DNA of 64,000 nucleotides, from assembly GCA_025548565.1 (NCBI GenBank), contig JAJLPB010000017.1, positions 62,001 to 126,000 of the forward strand, read 5' to 3'. A program made the position numbers and the translations under genes. The stretch's first letter is position 1, and each line of letters begins with the position of its first letter. The DNA is from Rugamonas sp. A1-17. GTDB lineage: Bacteria; Pseudomonadota; Gammaproteobacteria; Burkholderiales; Burkholderiaceae_D. This document shows positions 43,283 through 52,051 of the stretch, in pieces. The notes beneath the pieces were generated by a model. The model searched no databases. It saw only the letters and a program-made list of their open reading frames with translations, and was not told the DNA's origin.

Positions 43283-43459
43283 GGTGCGGGACCCCGGCGA
43301 AGCAAGCGTGGCATGGGCCGGACGATCTGGGCGTCCGGCATGCGTTGATTGTCTTCTGACCAGCACATGGCGGCTTGACAGCGATCAAACGGCGCGGCGG
43401 AGCTTAGCCGAACCGCTTGACTTTCAGATTTCCCTTTGTAATTAATTTTGCGCGGAAAT

Positions 43460-44083
43460 TCAGCGCAGCGGCTTGATCACGTAGACGCAGCGGCGTGCGC
43501 CGTCGAGCAGGTGTTCGACCCGGCCCACCGAGCATCCGGGGCCGAGCACGCGCTGGAACACCTCCAGCTCCGAGCGGCAGAACTTCTGGCACTGGCGGGC
43601 GGCGGCGCAGATCGGGCAGTGGTTCTCGATCAGCCGCAGGCTGCCGTCCTCGCCGGTTTCGACCTCGGCCATATAGCCCTCGCTGGTGCGCGCCTGCACC
43701 AGCGCGGCCACCCGCTGCGGCAGCGTGCGGGACGCCTGCAGATGCTGGCGGTATTGCTGCTCGCTGGCCGCCTCGCGCGCGTGGATCAGCTGGTCGAGGC
43801 CGGCGTCGCCGAACAGGCCGCGCACCTGCTCGATCAGCTGCAGCGTCAGGTCGGCGTGGCGGTCGGGGAAGCGCGCGTGGCCGGCGTCGGTCAGCAGCCA
43901 GCGGCGCGACGGCCGGCCTGGTTTATCGGCCACGTCCTCGTACGTCACCATGCCTTTTTCCTGCCACGCTTCGAGCTGCTTGCGCGCGCCCATCGAGGTC
44001 AGGTTGAGCAGGCCGGCCAATTGCTGCGCGGTGTGCGGGCCGCGCGTCTTCAGCAGGAACAGGGTGTGTTCGGCGGTGTTCAT
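43460..44083 (-). CDS. SufR-like HTH regulator with C-terminal cysteine cluster
   Basis: 207 residues. The N-terminal winged helix (LLKTRGPHTAQQLAGLLNLTSMGARKQL, then GRPSRRWLLTDAG) resembles DeoR/SufR-type regulators. The C-terminal part has IENHCPICAAARQCQKFCRSE and later GCSVGR and CVY: cysteines spaced as in the iron-sulfur-binding SufR group. ATG 44083 follows AAGGAG and overlaps the stop of the MFS gene (ATGA). It is likely a redox- or iron-sulfur-responsive repressor of this two-gene operon. Cluster binding is inference. Confidence 0.82.
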   Translation of the reverse strand: MNTAEHTLFLLKTRGPHTAQQLAGLLNLTSMGARKQLEAWQEKGMVTYEDVADKPGRPSRRWLLTDAGHARFPDRHADLTLQLIEQVRGLFGDAGLDQLIHAREAASEQQYRQHLQASRTLPQRVAALVQARTSEGYMAEVETGEDGSLRLIENHCPICAAARQCQKFCRSELEVFQRVLGPGCSVGRVEHLLDGARRCVYVIKPLR

Positions 44084-45300
44084 GGCAGCGCTCCTTCCAG
44101 CTTGTCCTTGCTGGCCATGGCGGCGTGCCAGGTCTGCATGCGCCAGGCCGACCACGCCGTGAGCGCCGCGCCCAGCACCAGGATCAGGCGCGTGTCGATC
44201 AGCGTCAGGACCGCGCCGACCAGCGCCATAATGATGTTGGCCAGGCAGAAGGTGGTCGAGATCAGGCCCATGACCGCGCCTTGTCCGTGCGCGCCGAAGC
44301 GCTCGGCGCACCAGTTGGGGACGATGGCGTTGTAGATCGAATGCGGGATGCCGTACAAGACGATGGCGGCGATGCCGACCCACGCGTTGCTGGCCGCGAC
44401 CAGCGCGATCAGCGACGCCGTCACCAGCGCGAAGCGGCGCGCCCGCAGCAGCGGCTCGCCTTCGAACGGGCGGCCGGCGAACATGGTGGTGGTGGTCATC
44501 ACCGCGCACATGGCGGCGGTGGTCCAGGCGATGCCGCGGGCGCCGAAGCCGGGCACCTCGACCAGCCACAATGGATAGAACTCGTAGAACGCGGTCACGC
44601 CGCAGGTGTAGGCCAGCGTGACGATGAACAGGTTGCGCAGGTCCGGTTCGCGCAGCAGGTTGAGCGCGTGGCGGTCGCGCGCCACCTGCCACCACGAGGT
44701 GGTCGCCAGCGACGGCGCCTCGTTCGGCAGCACCACGGCCACCAGCAACGCCACCAGCAGCAGCGCCGCCATCGCGATCCAGAACGGCACCGTCAGGCCC
44801 CACGCCAGCGTGACGCCGGCCACCAGCGGCCCGGCCAGCCAGCCCATGTAGAACGCGCCGTTCAGCCAGGACAGGGCCTTGCGGCGCAGGTCTCCGCTCA
44901 GGCGGTCGGCCAGCATGGCGCGCGCCACCGAGCCATTCCCTTCCAGCAGGCCGGTGATGAAGCGGGCCACGATGAACAATGGGTAGGATTCGAGCAGCAG
45001 CGCGCAGGCGGTGGCGGCATGGCCGATGGCCGCGCCGACCGCCGTGATCAGCAGCACCGGGCGGCGTCCGTAGCGGTCGGACATCGGGCCGAGCAGCGCG
45101 GAGCCGATCAGCAGGCCGAGCGGATTGATGGTCAGCGCCAGGCCGAACAGCAGCTTGGGCGGCAGGCCGAGGAACTGGTTCAGGCCATTGCTGACGCCGG
45201 CCGCGAACAGCGGCGGCAGGATGGGGTAGGGCAGCGAGGCGCCTATTGTCGAGAGCAGGGCAAGCAGGCAGGCGGCGCCTATCAGCAGAGGTGTTTTCAT
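44080..45300 (-). CDS. MFS transporter (drug-efflux-like)
   Basis: 406 residues with 12 hydrophobic helices. Motif A GPMSDRYGRRP lies between helices 2 and 3, and the second-half motif region YGIPHSIYNAIVPNWCAERFG is present. The general pattern fits the DHA1 drug:proton antiporter group. It is the first gene of an operon with the SufR-like regulator, and a palindrome overlies its probable promoter. Substrate unknown. Confidence 0.88.
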   Translation of the reverse strand: MKTPLLIGAACLLALLSTIGASLPYPILPPLFAAGVSNGLNQFLGLPPKLLFGLALTINPLGLLIGSALLGPMSDRYGRRPVLLITAVGAAIGHAATACALLLESYPLFIVARFITGLLEGNGSVARAMLADRLSGDLRRKALSWLNGAFYMGWLAGPLVAGVTLAWGLTVPFWIAMAALLLVALLVAVVLPNEAPSLATTSWWQVARDRHALNLLREPDLRNLFIVTLAYTCGVTAFYEFYPLWLVEVPGFGARGIAWTTAAMCAVMTTTTMFAGRPFEGEPLLRARRFALVTASLIALVAASNAWVGIAAIVLYGIPHSIYNAIVPNWCAERFGAHGQGAVMGLISTTFCLANIIMALVGAVLTLIDTRLILVLGAALTAWSAWRMQTWHAAMASKDKLEGALP

Positions 45301-45330
45301 CGTCGGCGGTTAGATGTGGCGAATACCGAC

Positions 45331-45375
45331 ACTGTAAGCGGACTCTGCTAATAAGTAAACGAAAATGTTTATTAA
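45331..45375 (-). promoter_or_regulatory. Promoter with overlapping palindrome upstream of MFS/SufR-like operon
   Basis: On the minus strand TTTACT (45354-45359) and TACAGT (45331-45336) are 17 bp apart. TAAGTAAAC-N6-GTTTATTAA (45352-45375) is an imperfect inverted repeat that covers the -35, a good place for a repressor such as the SufR-like protein of the operon. Confidence 0.45.
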
Positions 45376-45376
45376 C

Positions 45377-46030
45377 TCAGTAGTGCAGGATCAACGGCAG
45401 GGTGGGGCGGCAATCGCGGGTCTGGCCTTGCGCGCCGTGGTCGAAGCGGATCTCCATCAGGTAAGCGTCGCCTTCGAGCAGTGTGAGTTGAGGGCCAGCG
45501 CCGGCCGCTCGCGCGCACGCCGACCGCGCCGGCGAAGGCAAGCTCAGCGTGACCGAGGTGATGGTCTTGACGCCGGCGGCATGGTCCAGCGGCTGGAGGC
45601 GCGCTTCGGGATAGGCCGACGGCGCCACGCCTTTGGGCAGGAAGAACCACATCGGCTCCGACGCCGGCACGTCCGCACCGATACCGATGCGCATGCCGGG
45701 CGGCAGATACGGTGGCGCGTAGTCCCAGCACGGGAAAGGCGCGGCGTTGTCGTCGCCGGATGGGCGGAAGCACACGCCGAACGGACAGGCCGGGCCGCCA
45801 TCGGCAAGGCGTTCGGCCAGCAGCGTGGGGCTGGTCTGCGCGTTGCGCACCTCATCGTCATCGGCGATCCACAGTAGTTCGAGGAAGGCGTCGTTGAAGA
45901 AGAAGCGGCGGTTCTCCGTGCCCTGGCCCGGATGGCGGTTGCCCGATCCCTCGCTCAGGCCGAAGGAGCGCAGCAGCTCGGCCTCCGGCCCGCCGGCGCG
46001 GGCGCGGATGAACAGGTGATCGATGCGCAT
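45377..46030 (-). CDS. VOC (glyoxalase-like) family protein
   Basis: 217 residues. MRIDHLFIRARAGGPEAELLRSFGL is the start of a glyoxalase/VOC domain, followed by RRFFFNDAFLELLWI with a metal-ligand-type glutamate. Single-domain proteins of this kind are common and have varied or unknown functions. It is 3 bp downstream of the DUF6500-like gene, so the two form a small operon. Confidence 0.75.
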   Translation of the reverse strand: MRIDHLFIRARAGGPEAELLRSFGLSEGSGNRHPGQGTENRRFFFNDAFLELLWIADDDEVRNAQTSPTLLAERLADGGPACPFGVCFRPSGDDNAAPFPCWDYAPPYLPPGMRIGIGADVPASEPMWFFLPKGVAPSAYPEARLQPLDHAAGVKTITSVTLSLPSPARSACARAAGAGPQLTLLEGDAYLMEIRFDHGAQGQTRDCRPTLPLILHY

Positions 46031-46033
46031 CGC

Positions 46034-46252
46034 TTATTGTCCCTGCTCGATCATGCCGCGGATCTTGAAGGCCTTCTCGAAGTGATCCAGCTGGTGCTTG
46101 CGTATCCACCATTCGGCCGCTTCCATCAGCAGCTCCGGATCGTCGTTTTTGTTGGCGAAGAAGGCGTAGAAGGACAGGCCGACGGTCTCACCCTTTTGCG
46201 CGATCTTGTCGTTACAGACGCGGATGATTTTTTCTCTCAGTTGATTGCGCAC
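46034..46252 (-). CDS. DUF6500-like small conserved protein
   Basis: 72 residues, soluble. The sequence VGLSFYAFFANKNDDPELLMEAAEWW followed by HFEKAFKIR recalls a small conserved family (DUF6500) of unknown function. It immediately precedes the VOC gene. The family name is from memory. Confidence 0.7.
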   Translation of the reverse strand: MRNQLREKIIRVCNDKIAQKGETVGLSFYAFFANKNDDPELLMEAAEWWIRKHQLDHFEKAFKIRGMIEQGQ

Positions 46253-46333
46253 GTTGTCGATTCAGGCCGTGGATAGGGCCTTCACTATACATTGTTGCGC
46301 TATGATGCGGCATCACTCTAATACTGAAACACG

Positions 46334-46855
46334 ATGAAGAATTGGTTTGCCAGCGAGCGCGGCGCGTACTTTTTTCTGCTGCTGGGCGTAGGCCTGATGC
46401 TGCTGTTCGTCGCGCTGGAGCGCAACTTCCCGGATGCCGGTCAACTGGAAACAGCGAGTGGCCGCGTCACGTGGTCGCAGCCAGCGCAGGGCGGCCTGTA
46501 TTTCACGCTGGACGGCGAGGAGCGTCGCTTCGTGCTGTTTGCCAAAGGCGATGCGGACCAGCGGCTGCGCGCGGCGATCCTTGATGCGCAAGCCTATCCG
46601 GTCAAGCTTCATTATCATCCGGGACAAGTGAGCAGCCCGAGTTTTCTGCCGGGCCGCTACTACGCGGTCTACGGCGTGACGGTCGGCGGCAAGGAAGTCT
46701 CATCGTTGGCCACCGTTCGGGGCAGCTACCGCCGCGACAACCTGATCGCGCTGATGATGGGCGTGCTGTTCGCAGCGTATGGCGGGCGCCGCGTCTGGAA
46801 CTTCAGGGCTGCGGCCGCAGACGCGCCAGCAGCTCCACGTCGCCGGCCACGATAA
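46334..46855 (+). CDS. Membrane protein of unknown function
   Basis: 173 residues. N-terminal membrane helix (YFFLLLGVGLMLLFVALE), a beta-rich extracytoplasmic domain (SGRVTWSQP, HYHPGQVSSPSFLP) and a second helix near 140-155 (NLIALMMGVLFAAYGG) with a basic tail. Topology resembles DUF3592-like proteins, but I do not claim membership. It is divergent from the 46034 gene. Confidence 0.65.
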   Translation: MKNWFASERGAYFFLLLGVGLMLLFVALERNFPDAGQLETASGRVTWSQPAQGGLYFTLDGEERRFVLFAKGDADQRLRAAILDAQAYPVKLHYHPGQVSSPSFLPGRYYAVYGVTVGGKEVSSLATVRGSYRRDNLIALMMGVLFAAYGGRRVWNFRAAAADAPAAPRRRPR

Positions 46856-46875
46856 AGGCCAGGTTGGCCGTGATC

Positions 46876-47091
46876 TCACCACCACCGAGCGTGAGAGACG
46901 ATGGCGCCGTCGCCGATTTTCACGTCCGGCATGACCAACACGTCGTAGCCTATCCAGACATCATTGCCGATCACAGTGTCGCCCTTGTATGGCAGCTCGC
47001 CCTGTGCAGGCATGGCCTGTTCCCAGCCGTTGCCGAAAATCTGGAACGGGTAGGTGGAGATGCCGGACAGTTCCCGCCCCGTTGCAGACAT
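46876..47091 (-). pseudogene. Remnant of CatB/Vat-type hexapeptide acetyltransferase
   Basis: About 71 codons. [46 protein letters not shown] is the central part of xenobiotic (chloramphenicol/streptogramin) acetyltransferases of the left-handed beta-helix type. About 70 N-terminal residues are missing. The protein breaks off after GDGAIV, where family members continue to the active-site end. It is a fragment and not expected to confer resistance. Confidence 0.8.
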
Positions 47092-47097
47092 TGCGAT

Positions 47098-47715
47098 TCA
47101 AGCATCCTTGTTATCGACTGAGGCGGCCGCTTTTTTTAACGCTACTAATGCCTTAAAAGCTGGATAGTCCTTGTGTTTGGCGAAGCGATATCGGTAGTAT
47201 TCGTTCCAATAACTAATAGCTCGGCATTCGAGGTATTGGCAGTATTTTGGGTTCTGTTCGAAAAAATTTATGTACTTCGCTTCGATCCCATCATTAAATC
47301 GTTCATAAATAGGCTGACTGACTTCTATCACGTACTCGCCTAAAAGTTGAACGACGAAGGGGACTACCCACATCTCATCGATGGGCAATAAGCGACGAAG
47401 GCACTGTTCGCGTACAAACCCATCGTAGTGGCGTGTTCCCAAGCACGACGAAATCCACCCACGCTCATCGGACGTGTTCGTAGCCTTCAAGAGGCTGTGT
47501 TTATCATAATATACGCGGTACGGGATATTTAGAATTTCCTCTGCAATGCAAACGGAAATTACCGCATCCGTCGGCGGATGCATTTGGCCCGTAGCTAGCG
47601 TCTGAACTGCACTTTTCACACTTTTGACCATAGCGATCGGAAATGCACGTGTCTCGGCTGTCTCGACTTCGCTAGGGCGAGAAAAAGAAAAAATCATATC
47701 ATTCTCAAGTTTCAA
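47098..47715 (-). CDS. Hypothetical protein
   Basis: 205 residues, soluble, no recognised motif. Composition is AT-richer than the surrounding genome. It includes an aromatic C-terminal half (KYCQYLECRAISYWNEYYRYRF) and a basic tail. It lies upstream of the CatB remnant on the same strand, in a block of small genes of foreign appearance. I do not recognise a family. Confidence 0.6.
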   Translation of the reverse strand: MKLENDMIFSFSRPSEVETAETRAFPIAMVKSVKSAVQTLATGQMHPPTDAVISVCIAEEILNIPYRVYYDKHSLLKATNTSDERGWISSCLGTRHYDGFVREQCLRRLLPIDEMWVVPFVVQLLGEYVIEVSQPIYERFNDGIEAKYINFFEQNPKYCQYLECRAISYWNEYYRYRFAKHKDYPAFKALVALKKAAASVDNKDA

Positions 47716-47807
47716 CGGTCAGCCTAACGAACGTTTGCAACTGGCCGGTAGACGTCGATGGTACTCGGACGAGGACCGCCAATAGCGCGTAACAGGCTCG
47801 AACAAGC

Positions 47808-48314
47808 TTAACCGAGTGCATCCTCATAAACAGCCAAATCTTCCGGGGAAAAGCAGCAGAACACTACTTCCTCTATTTCAGGCGCAGCTGCGAGAGCATC
47901 GCGCACTGTCTGCACGGCAGTCGTTGCAGCCAAGGTGATCGGATAGCCGAAGATCCCCGTGCTGATACTCGGGAATGCTATCGAGCGCAGCGCTTTGCTG
48001 CGCGCAAGCGTGATTGAGCGGCGGTAGCAACTAGCGAGGAGTTCCGGCTCCTCCTGATCGCCTCCACGCCAGACTGGGCCAACCGTATGGATGATGTATC
48101 GGGCCGGCAGGCGATATCCCTTGGTTAGTTTAGCCTCGCCAGTCTTGCAGCCGCCGAGGAGGCGGCATTCATGCACCAGCTCGGGCCCTGCTGCACGGTG
48201 AATGGCACCGTCAACCCCGCCGCCTCCAAGCAAAGACGAATTGGCTGCATTGACGATGGCGTCTACCGTCAAGGTGGTGATGTTAGCGCGCAGGGCATGT
48301 ATTAATGGTTTCAT
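47808..48314 (-). CDS. ymdB: Macro-domain protein, O-acetyl-ADP-ribose deacetylase (YmdB-like)
   Basis: 168 residues. [27 protein letters not shown] is the ADP-ribose-binding loop of macro domains. It is followed by [15 protein letters not shown] and [10 protein letters not shown], as in YmdB. It would hydrolyse O-acetyl-ADP-ribose or remove ADP-ribose from proteins. It is the best-understood gene in the lower-GC block 46876-50100. Confidence 0.93.
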   Translation of the reverse strand: MKPLIHALRANITTLTVDAIVNAANSSLLGGGGVDGAIHRAAGPELVHECRLLGGCKTGEAKLTKGYRLPARYIIHTVGPVWRGGDQEEPELLASCYRRSITLARSKALRSIAFPSISTGIFGYPITLAATTAVQTVRDALAAAPEIEEVVFCCFSPEDLAVYEDALG

Positions 48315-48496
48315 GGTTCATCACTGTGCTACCTGTACTGGGCAACATGCGCGGCAGGTAGAGAGCAGTCCCGCGTGAAGTGGTAGAAAACGGCTGTCGA
48401 AAGACTGTTCCTGGCCGGTTTCTGCCAACATTTTTACGTCCGCGATAACCGGCGTCTGAAGCGCGCAGCGCGTAACCCCTCTGGTTATTTAAGTGG

Positions 48497-48865
48497 TTAG
48501 GCATTACGTGGCCGTAAAAGATACGCTGCTGCAGCCACTGCGACGCCTGAAGCAACGGCTCCCAAAGTTGTTCTTGAAGGAGCATCTCCGAAAAACATGA
48601 GAAATGGTATAGCAAAGCCAGCTGCACAAGTGGCCAGCATCAGCGCGTACTTGTGAGGCCGCAAAATCAAAAAAACCGGGACGCCGATAAGTAGCATACC
48701 CACAAAGGAAGCTGGAACCGCCAGCAGGAGCCCAAGGAAAATTCCCCAACCAAAGTCGGATGCCACACCTGCATCAGAACTGCCCAAGCCAGCAAGCGTC
48801 AAGGCAGGAACGCTAGCGAAAGGAGCCAAGAAAAGCGATTTCCAAGGGAACGGTCGAATTTGCAT
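48497..48865 (-). CDS. Small membrane protein
   Basis: 122 residues from ATG 48865. Hydrophobic segments lie at about 10-25, 36-58, 72-90 and 95-115 (for example GIFLGLLLAVPASFVGMLLIG). No family recognised. A longer frame reaches 48955, but the extra 30 residues are not membrane-like and lack support. Confidence 0.55.
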   Translation of the reverse strand: MQIRPFPWKSLFLAPFASVPALTLAGLGSSDAGVASDFGWGIFLGLLLAVPASFVGMLLIGVPVFLILRPHKYALMLATCAAGFAIPFLMFFGDAPSRTTLGAVASGVAVAAAAYLLRPRNA

Positions 48866-48915
48866 ATAGCGTAAGCTTACTTGTTTGTGTCCCGAACGTC
48901 CGGTAGTGGCCGTTC

Positions 48916-49140
48916 TCAGTCTGTGAGTTCGCCCAGTATTTCCATTTTGGACCATGCTGACTTTATCCCAAACGTGTTCATGTAGGTCTGGAAGTCGACA
49001 AATTTTTCTATTCCTATGGCCTCCTTAGTGAGCCATGTTGCATCACATTCATCGCATAGAAATAGCTCAATGTTTAATTCAGGAACACGAATCCTTAAAA
49101 TTAAACCTTGTCCGTCGCATCTAGGGCACTCCATTGCCAA
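48916..49140 (-). CDS. Small zinc-ribbon protein
   Basis: 74 residues with CPRCDGQG near the start and CDECDATW later: two CxxC knuckles of a zinc ribbon. It resembles small zinc-ribbon proteins found beside immunity or toxin genes, but no function is known. It may form an operon with the 48-codon frame just upstream (23 bp). Confidence 0.65.
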   Translation of the reverse strand: MAMECPRCDGQGLILRIRVPELNIELFLCDECDATWLTKEAIGIEKFVDFQTYMNTFGIKSAWSKMEILGELTD

Positions 49141-49163
49141 GCTCCTTCACAATAATTTTTATA

Positions 49164-49310
49164 TTAACTCACCGATGACTCACCGCTCTGGTAAGCATTA
49201 AGGACGTTATCCAGTATTCGACGTAACTCCCGCATTTTCTCAGCTGAGACATTGCCAGCCAAGTACCTTAGACCCTGCTGAAGTTCAGTGAATGCTGCTA
49301 CCAAATTCAT
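49164..49310 (-). CDS. Possible 48-residue small protein
   Basis: An ATG at 49310 opens a frame of 48 codons with helical character (MNLVAAFTELQQGLRYL, then ELRRILDNVLNAY). It ends 23 bp before the zinc-ribbon gene. A weak ribosome site (AGAAGAG) precedes it. The amphipathic pattern and position suggest a real gene, but there is no family support. Confidence 0.4.
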   Translation of the reverse strand: MNLVAAFTELQQGLRYLAGNVSAEKMRELRRILDNVLNAYQSGESSVS

Positions 49311-49480
49311 TTACTCTTCTGGCCGTAAAAAATCAAACTGACGGAATTTATCCGGTGCGCCAACGATAACGACAGACAGAAAATCCAAGTAGTCCTGACG
49401 ACTATTTATTGGGTCATTTCTTGCTCACGTTGTTGGCTCGCACAAGAAAATTCAACGGCAGCTACTGGCTGGAAAGCGCC

Positions 49481-49900
49481 TTAGCCTATCTTAGTGCCGG
49501 CGATAAGCACTGCAATGCTCCCCAACAGTAAGAGCAATTCTATCGCTACCTGAATGCGCTCAGATCCGAACTCGAAAACACGTGCACGAATAACTAGGCC
49601 GAGGTACATCAATATCGGAGAGCCAGTAACGAGCCAAGCGCCAAGCCCTTTCAGATGAACACCAGGACCATGTTTGCTCGGCAGGTACAAATCGTCGAAT
49701 ATCGCACCATAAAGAAAATATGCAAACAGAGGGCCGAACAGAATGAATGGAACGATATGCTTACTCCCTGGTATCTTCTGTTTAACCACTAGCATTCTCT
49801 TCTTAATATCACACAACCAAAACTTTGGGGCTTTTGGCCGAAAATGGCCCACGTGATCAGGATAACACTTTGCCAGCATGGAAAATCCGCTATTTGTCAC
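49481..49900 (-). CDS. Small membrane protein of unknown function
   Basis: 139 residues from GTG 49900, or 104 from ATG 49795; the latter has AAGAAG just upstream and may be the true start. Three hydrophobic helices are visible (HIVPFILFGPLFAYFLYGAIF, WLVTGSPILMYLGLVI and VAIELLLLLGSIAVLIAG). I do not recognise the family. Codon use and GC are like the foreign block. Confidence 0.55.
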   Translation of the reverse strand: MTNSGFSMLAKCYPDHVGHFRPKAPKFWLCDIKKRMLVVKQKIPGSKHIVPFILFGPLFAYFLYGAIFDDLYLPSKHGPGVHLKGLGAWLVTGSPILMYLGLVIRARVFEFGSERIQVAIELLLLLGSIAVLIAGTKIG

Positions 49901-50127
49901 GAGAGACAGAGCTGATTCGATCGGTCACCGGGCTTCAGTGATCCCCCTACCTCCCCCCTCCAACTCTTCCGTGACCTGCATATCCGGCATGCACGGCCGC
50001 ATTGCTTCCAGCTAGGACATTTTGTCCCGATGTATGGAAATTGTTTTTAGGTACTATGTATCAGAACGTGCAGAGGTAGTGCTCCTCACGATAGATAGTG
50101 TCAAGTAATCACCTGGAAATACTCAAA

Positions 50128-50367
50128 ATGATGGATTGGATCCCTGTAGTCTTCGTTGCGTTCAAGGCGCTCGTGCTCGGTACGGGCATGTTCTTCGCCA
50201 TCAAGTGGCATTACGATCAAGGGAAGAAGTTGAAGGAAGGGGAGATGCGCGCGGTTTTGCGCGCGAGCGGCAAGGTCGCCGCAGTCTTCATGCTGTCGCT
50301 CCTGAGCCTGGCGCTCGTCACCTTCCTCCTGGTCAGAATGCTCGGCATGGACTTGACCTTCCCGTGA
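50128..50367 (+). CDS. Small two-helix membrane protein
   Basis: 79 residues from ATG 50128. Two membrane helices (VVFVAFKALVLGTGMFFAIKW and VAAVFMLSLLSLALVTFLLV) flank a charged cytoplasmic loop (KKLKEGEMRAVLR). No family recognised. The 227 bp upstream (49901-50127) holds nothing else that I can identify. It is convergent with the ZntB-like gene, 2 bp apart. Confidence 0.6.
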   Translation: MMDWIPVVFVAFKALVLGTGMFFAIKWHYDQGKKLKEGEMRAVLRASGKVAAVFMLSLLSLALVTFLLVRMLGMDLTFP

Positions 50368-50369
50368 CC

Positions 50370-51395
50370 TTATGACACGTCGCGCTGGCGGCGGAACGCC
50401 AGCCAGCCTGCGATGACCGTGAAGCTGGCGACGATCGCCACCACCAGCCAGAAGCCTTCCGGGTCCTGCGCCAGCGGGATGCCGCCGACGTTCATGCCCA
50501 GCAAACCGGCGATGATGTTGATCGGCAGGGCCAGCACGGTGACGATGGTCAGCACGAACAGGCTGTGGTTATTGCCCTCGTTGACCAGCGCCGCGATCTC
50601 CTCCTGTATCAGCTTGATGCGCTCCTGCAGCGACGCCATGTCGGCCAGCACCATCGAGAATTCCTCGGTCGATTCGCGCAGCTCCTGCGCGTCGATCTCC
50701 GCTACCCAGGCCGGCGGCCGTTGCAACAATCGGAACAGCGCCGCCGGTTCCGGCGCCAGCAGGCGCTGCAAGCGCACCAGCACGCGCCGCAGCGCGCCCA
50801 GGCTGGCGCGCTTGGTTTTCAGTTTGCCGGCCAGCAGATTGTCCTCGATCTCATCGACGGTGCTGATGGCGTTGCGGACGATCTTGATCAGCGCATCGGC
50901 CTGGTCGCGCAGCAGGTGGATCAACAGCTCGACCGACGAGCGTATCGGCTCGCCGTTGCGCACCGCGTTGCGCAGGCCGTCGACCGCCTTCAACGGCTTG
51001 CGCCGCGCGCTGATGACGATTTGCCGGTCGACGCTCAGCCACAGCGTGGAGATGTCGGACGGCTCGAACGAAAAATCGTGCAGCACGTCGTTGACCACGG
51101 CGATCAGCGTGTTGTCGGCCATCTCGATGCGGGTCGAGCGCGGGCCTTCGTGCAGGCTCTCGTAGAATTCCTCCGGCAGCGCGGTGTGCTCGTGCAGCCA
51201 TTTCTCGCTGGCGGTGTTGGCCAGGTTGTAGTGCAGCCAGATGAATTCCTGCGGATGCTCCTCGCGCGCAGCCAGCCAGGTGCGGGCGGCGTCGGCGTCC
51301 AGCGGCAGGCCCTTGCTATCCGGCGCGCGGCCGAACAGGTAGCCGCAAACCAGACCCGATGGGTCGGAGCCGTAGGACAGTGGCGCATTCTGCAT
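50370..51395 (-). CDS. zntB: CorA/ZntB family divalent cation transporter
   Basis: 341 residues. A large N-terminal cytoplasmic funnel domain is followed by two C-terminal helices separated by the signature loop GMNVGGIP, the pore motif of the CorA superfamily, here of the ZntB subgroup (GMN-x-GG-x-P). GGAGG precedes ATG 51395. It would carry Zn2+ or another divalent cation. It is divergent from the cupin gene at 51477. Confidence 0.88.
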   Translation of the reverse strand: MQNAPLSYGSDPSGLVCGYLFGRAPDSKGLPLDADAARTWLAAREEHPQEFIWLHYNLANTASEKWLHEHTALPEEFYESLHEGPRSTRIEMADNTLIAVVNDVLHDFSFEPSDISTLWLSVDRQIVISARRKPLKAVDGLRNAVRNGEPIRSSVELLIHLLRDQADALIKIVRNAISTVDEIEDNLLAGKLKTKRASLGALRRVLVRLQRLLAPEPAALFRLLQRPPAWVAEIDAQELRESTEEFSMVLADMASLQERIKLIQEEIAALVNEGNNHSLFVLTIVTVLALPINIIAGLLGMNVGGIPLAQDPEGFWLVVAIVASFTVIAGWLAFRRQRDVS

Positions 51396-51476
51396 TCGAT
51401 TCCTCCGTGATGATCACGGACGTGAGGATAGCAAAATACGCTAACATGGGGTGATAAATCCTCGACAGGAGGCCGC

Positions 51477-52049
51477 ATGGAGCACGCGCCACAGCAACCG
51501 GATCTGCCGCCACGGCTGCGGCGCTTTGTCGACGGCATGGACGCGCTGCTGGCGCGTGGCCCATCCGAGGCCGGGATCGTGGCGCGGGGCGGGGCACTGC
51601 TGCGCGCCTTGGTGGCGCACGACGACTGGCTGCCCGACGCGATGGCGCGGCCGCATCCACAGTTCTACCGGCAGTACCTGCTGTATCTCGATCCCGCGCG
51701 GCGCTATTCGGTCGCCAGCTTCGTATGGGGGCCGGGCCAGCGCACGCCGGTGCATGACCACACGGTCTGGGGTCTGGTCGGCATCCTGCGCGGCGCGGAG
51801 GTGGCGCAGGCATGGCGCGCGCACGGCGGCGCCTTCGTGGCCGACGGCGCGCCCTTGTTACTCAAGGCGGGAGAGGTAAGCGCGGTGTCGCCCGCGCTGG
51901 GCGACATCCACGAAGTGCGCAACGCCTTTGACGACCGGGTGTCGGTCGGCGTGCATGTATATGGCGCGGACATCGGCGCCGTCGACCGTCATGTGTACGC
52001 GCCCGACGGCAGCCGCAAGCCGTTCCGCTCCAGCTATGCCAACCGCTGA
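51477..52049 (+). CDS. Cysteine-dioxygenase-type cupin protein
   Basis: 190 residues. VHDHTVWGLVGILRGAE is cupin motif 1 with metal-binding histidines, and DIHEVRN is motif 2 with the third histidine. The layout matches bacterial cysteine dioxygenase or 3-mercaptopropionate dioxygenase (DUF-type CDO). AGGAGG precedes ATG 51477. It would oxidise a thiol to a sulfinate using Fe(II) and oxygen. Confidence 0.88.
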   Translation: MEHAPQQPDLPPRLRRFVDGMDALLARGPSEAGIVARGGALLRALVAHDDWLPDAMARPHPQFYRQYLLYLDPARRYSVASFVWGPGQRTPVHDHTVWGLVGILRGAEVAQAWRAHGGAFVADGAPLLLKAGEVSAVSPALGDIHEVRNAFDDRVSVGVHVYGADIGAVDRHVYAPDGSRKPFRSSYANR

Positions 52050-52051
52050 CC

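Noticed and set aside
43416-43445. TTGACT-N16-TAATTA promoter-like pair on the plus strand
   Set aside because: It would transcribe against the SufR-like gene with no plus-strand gene behind it; probably a chance match in an AT-rich spacer.
47716-48502. Integron-like gene cassettes (GCCTAAC at 47722-47728 and GTTAGGC at 48496-48502)
   Set aside because: The 7-mers could be halves of attC sites, but the paired inner and outer sequences are absent and no integrase is in the window.
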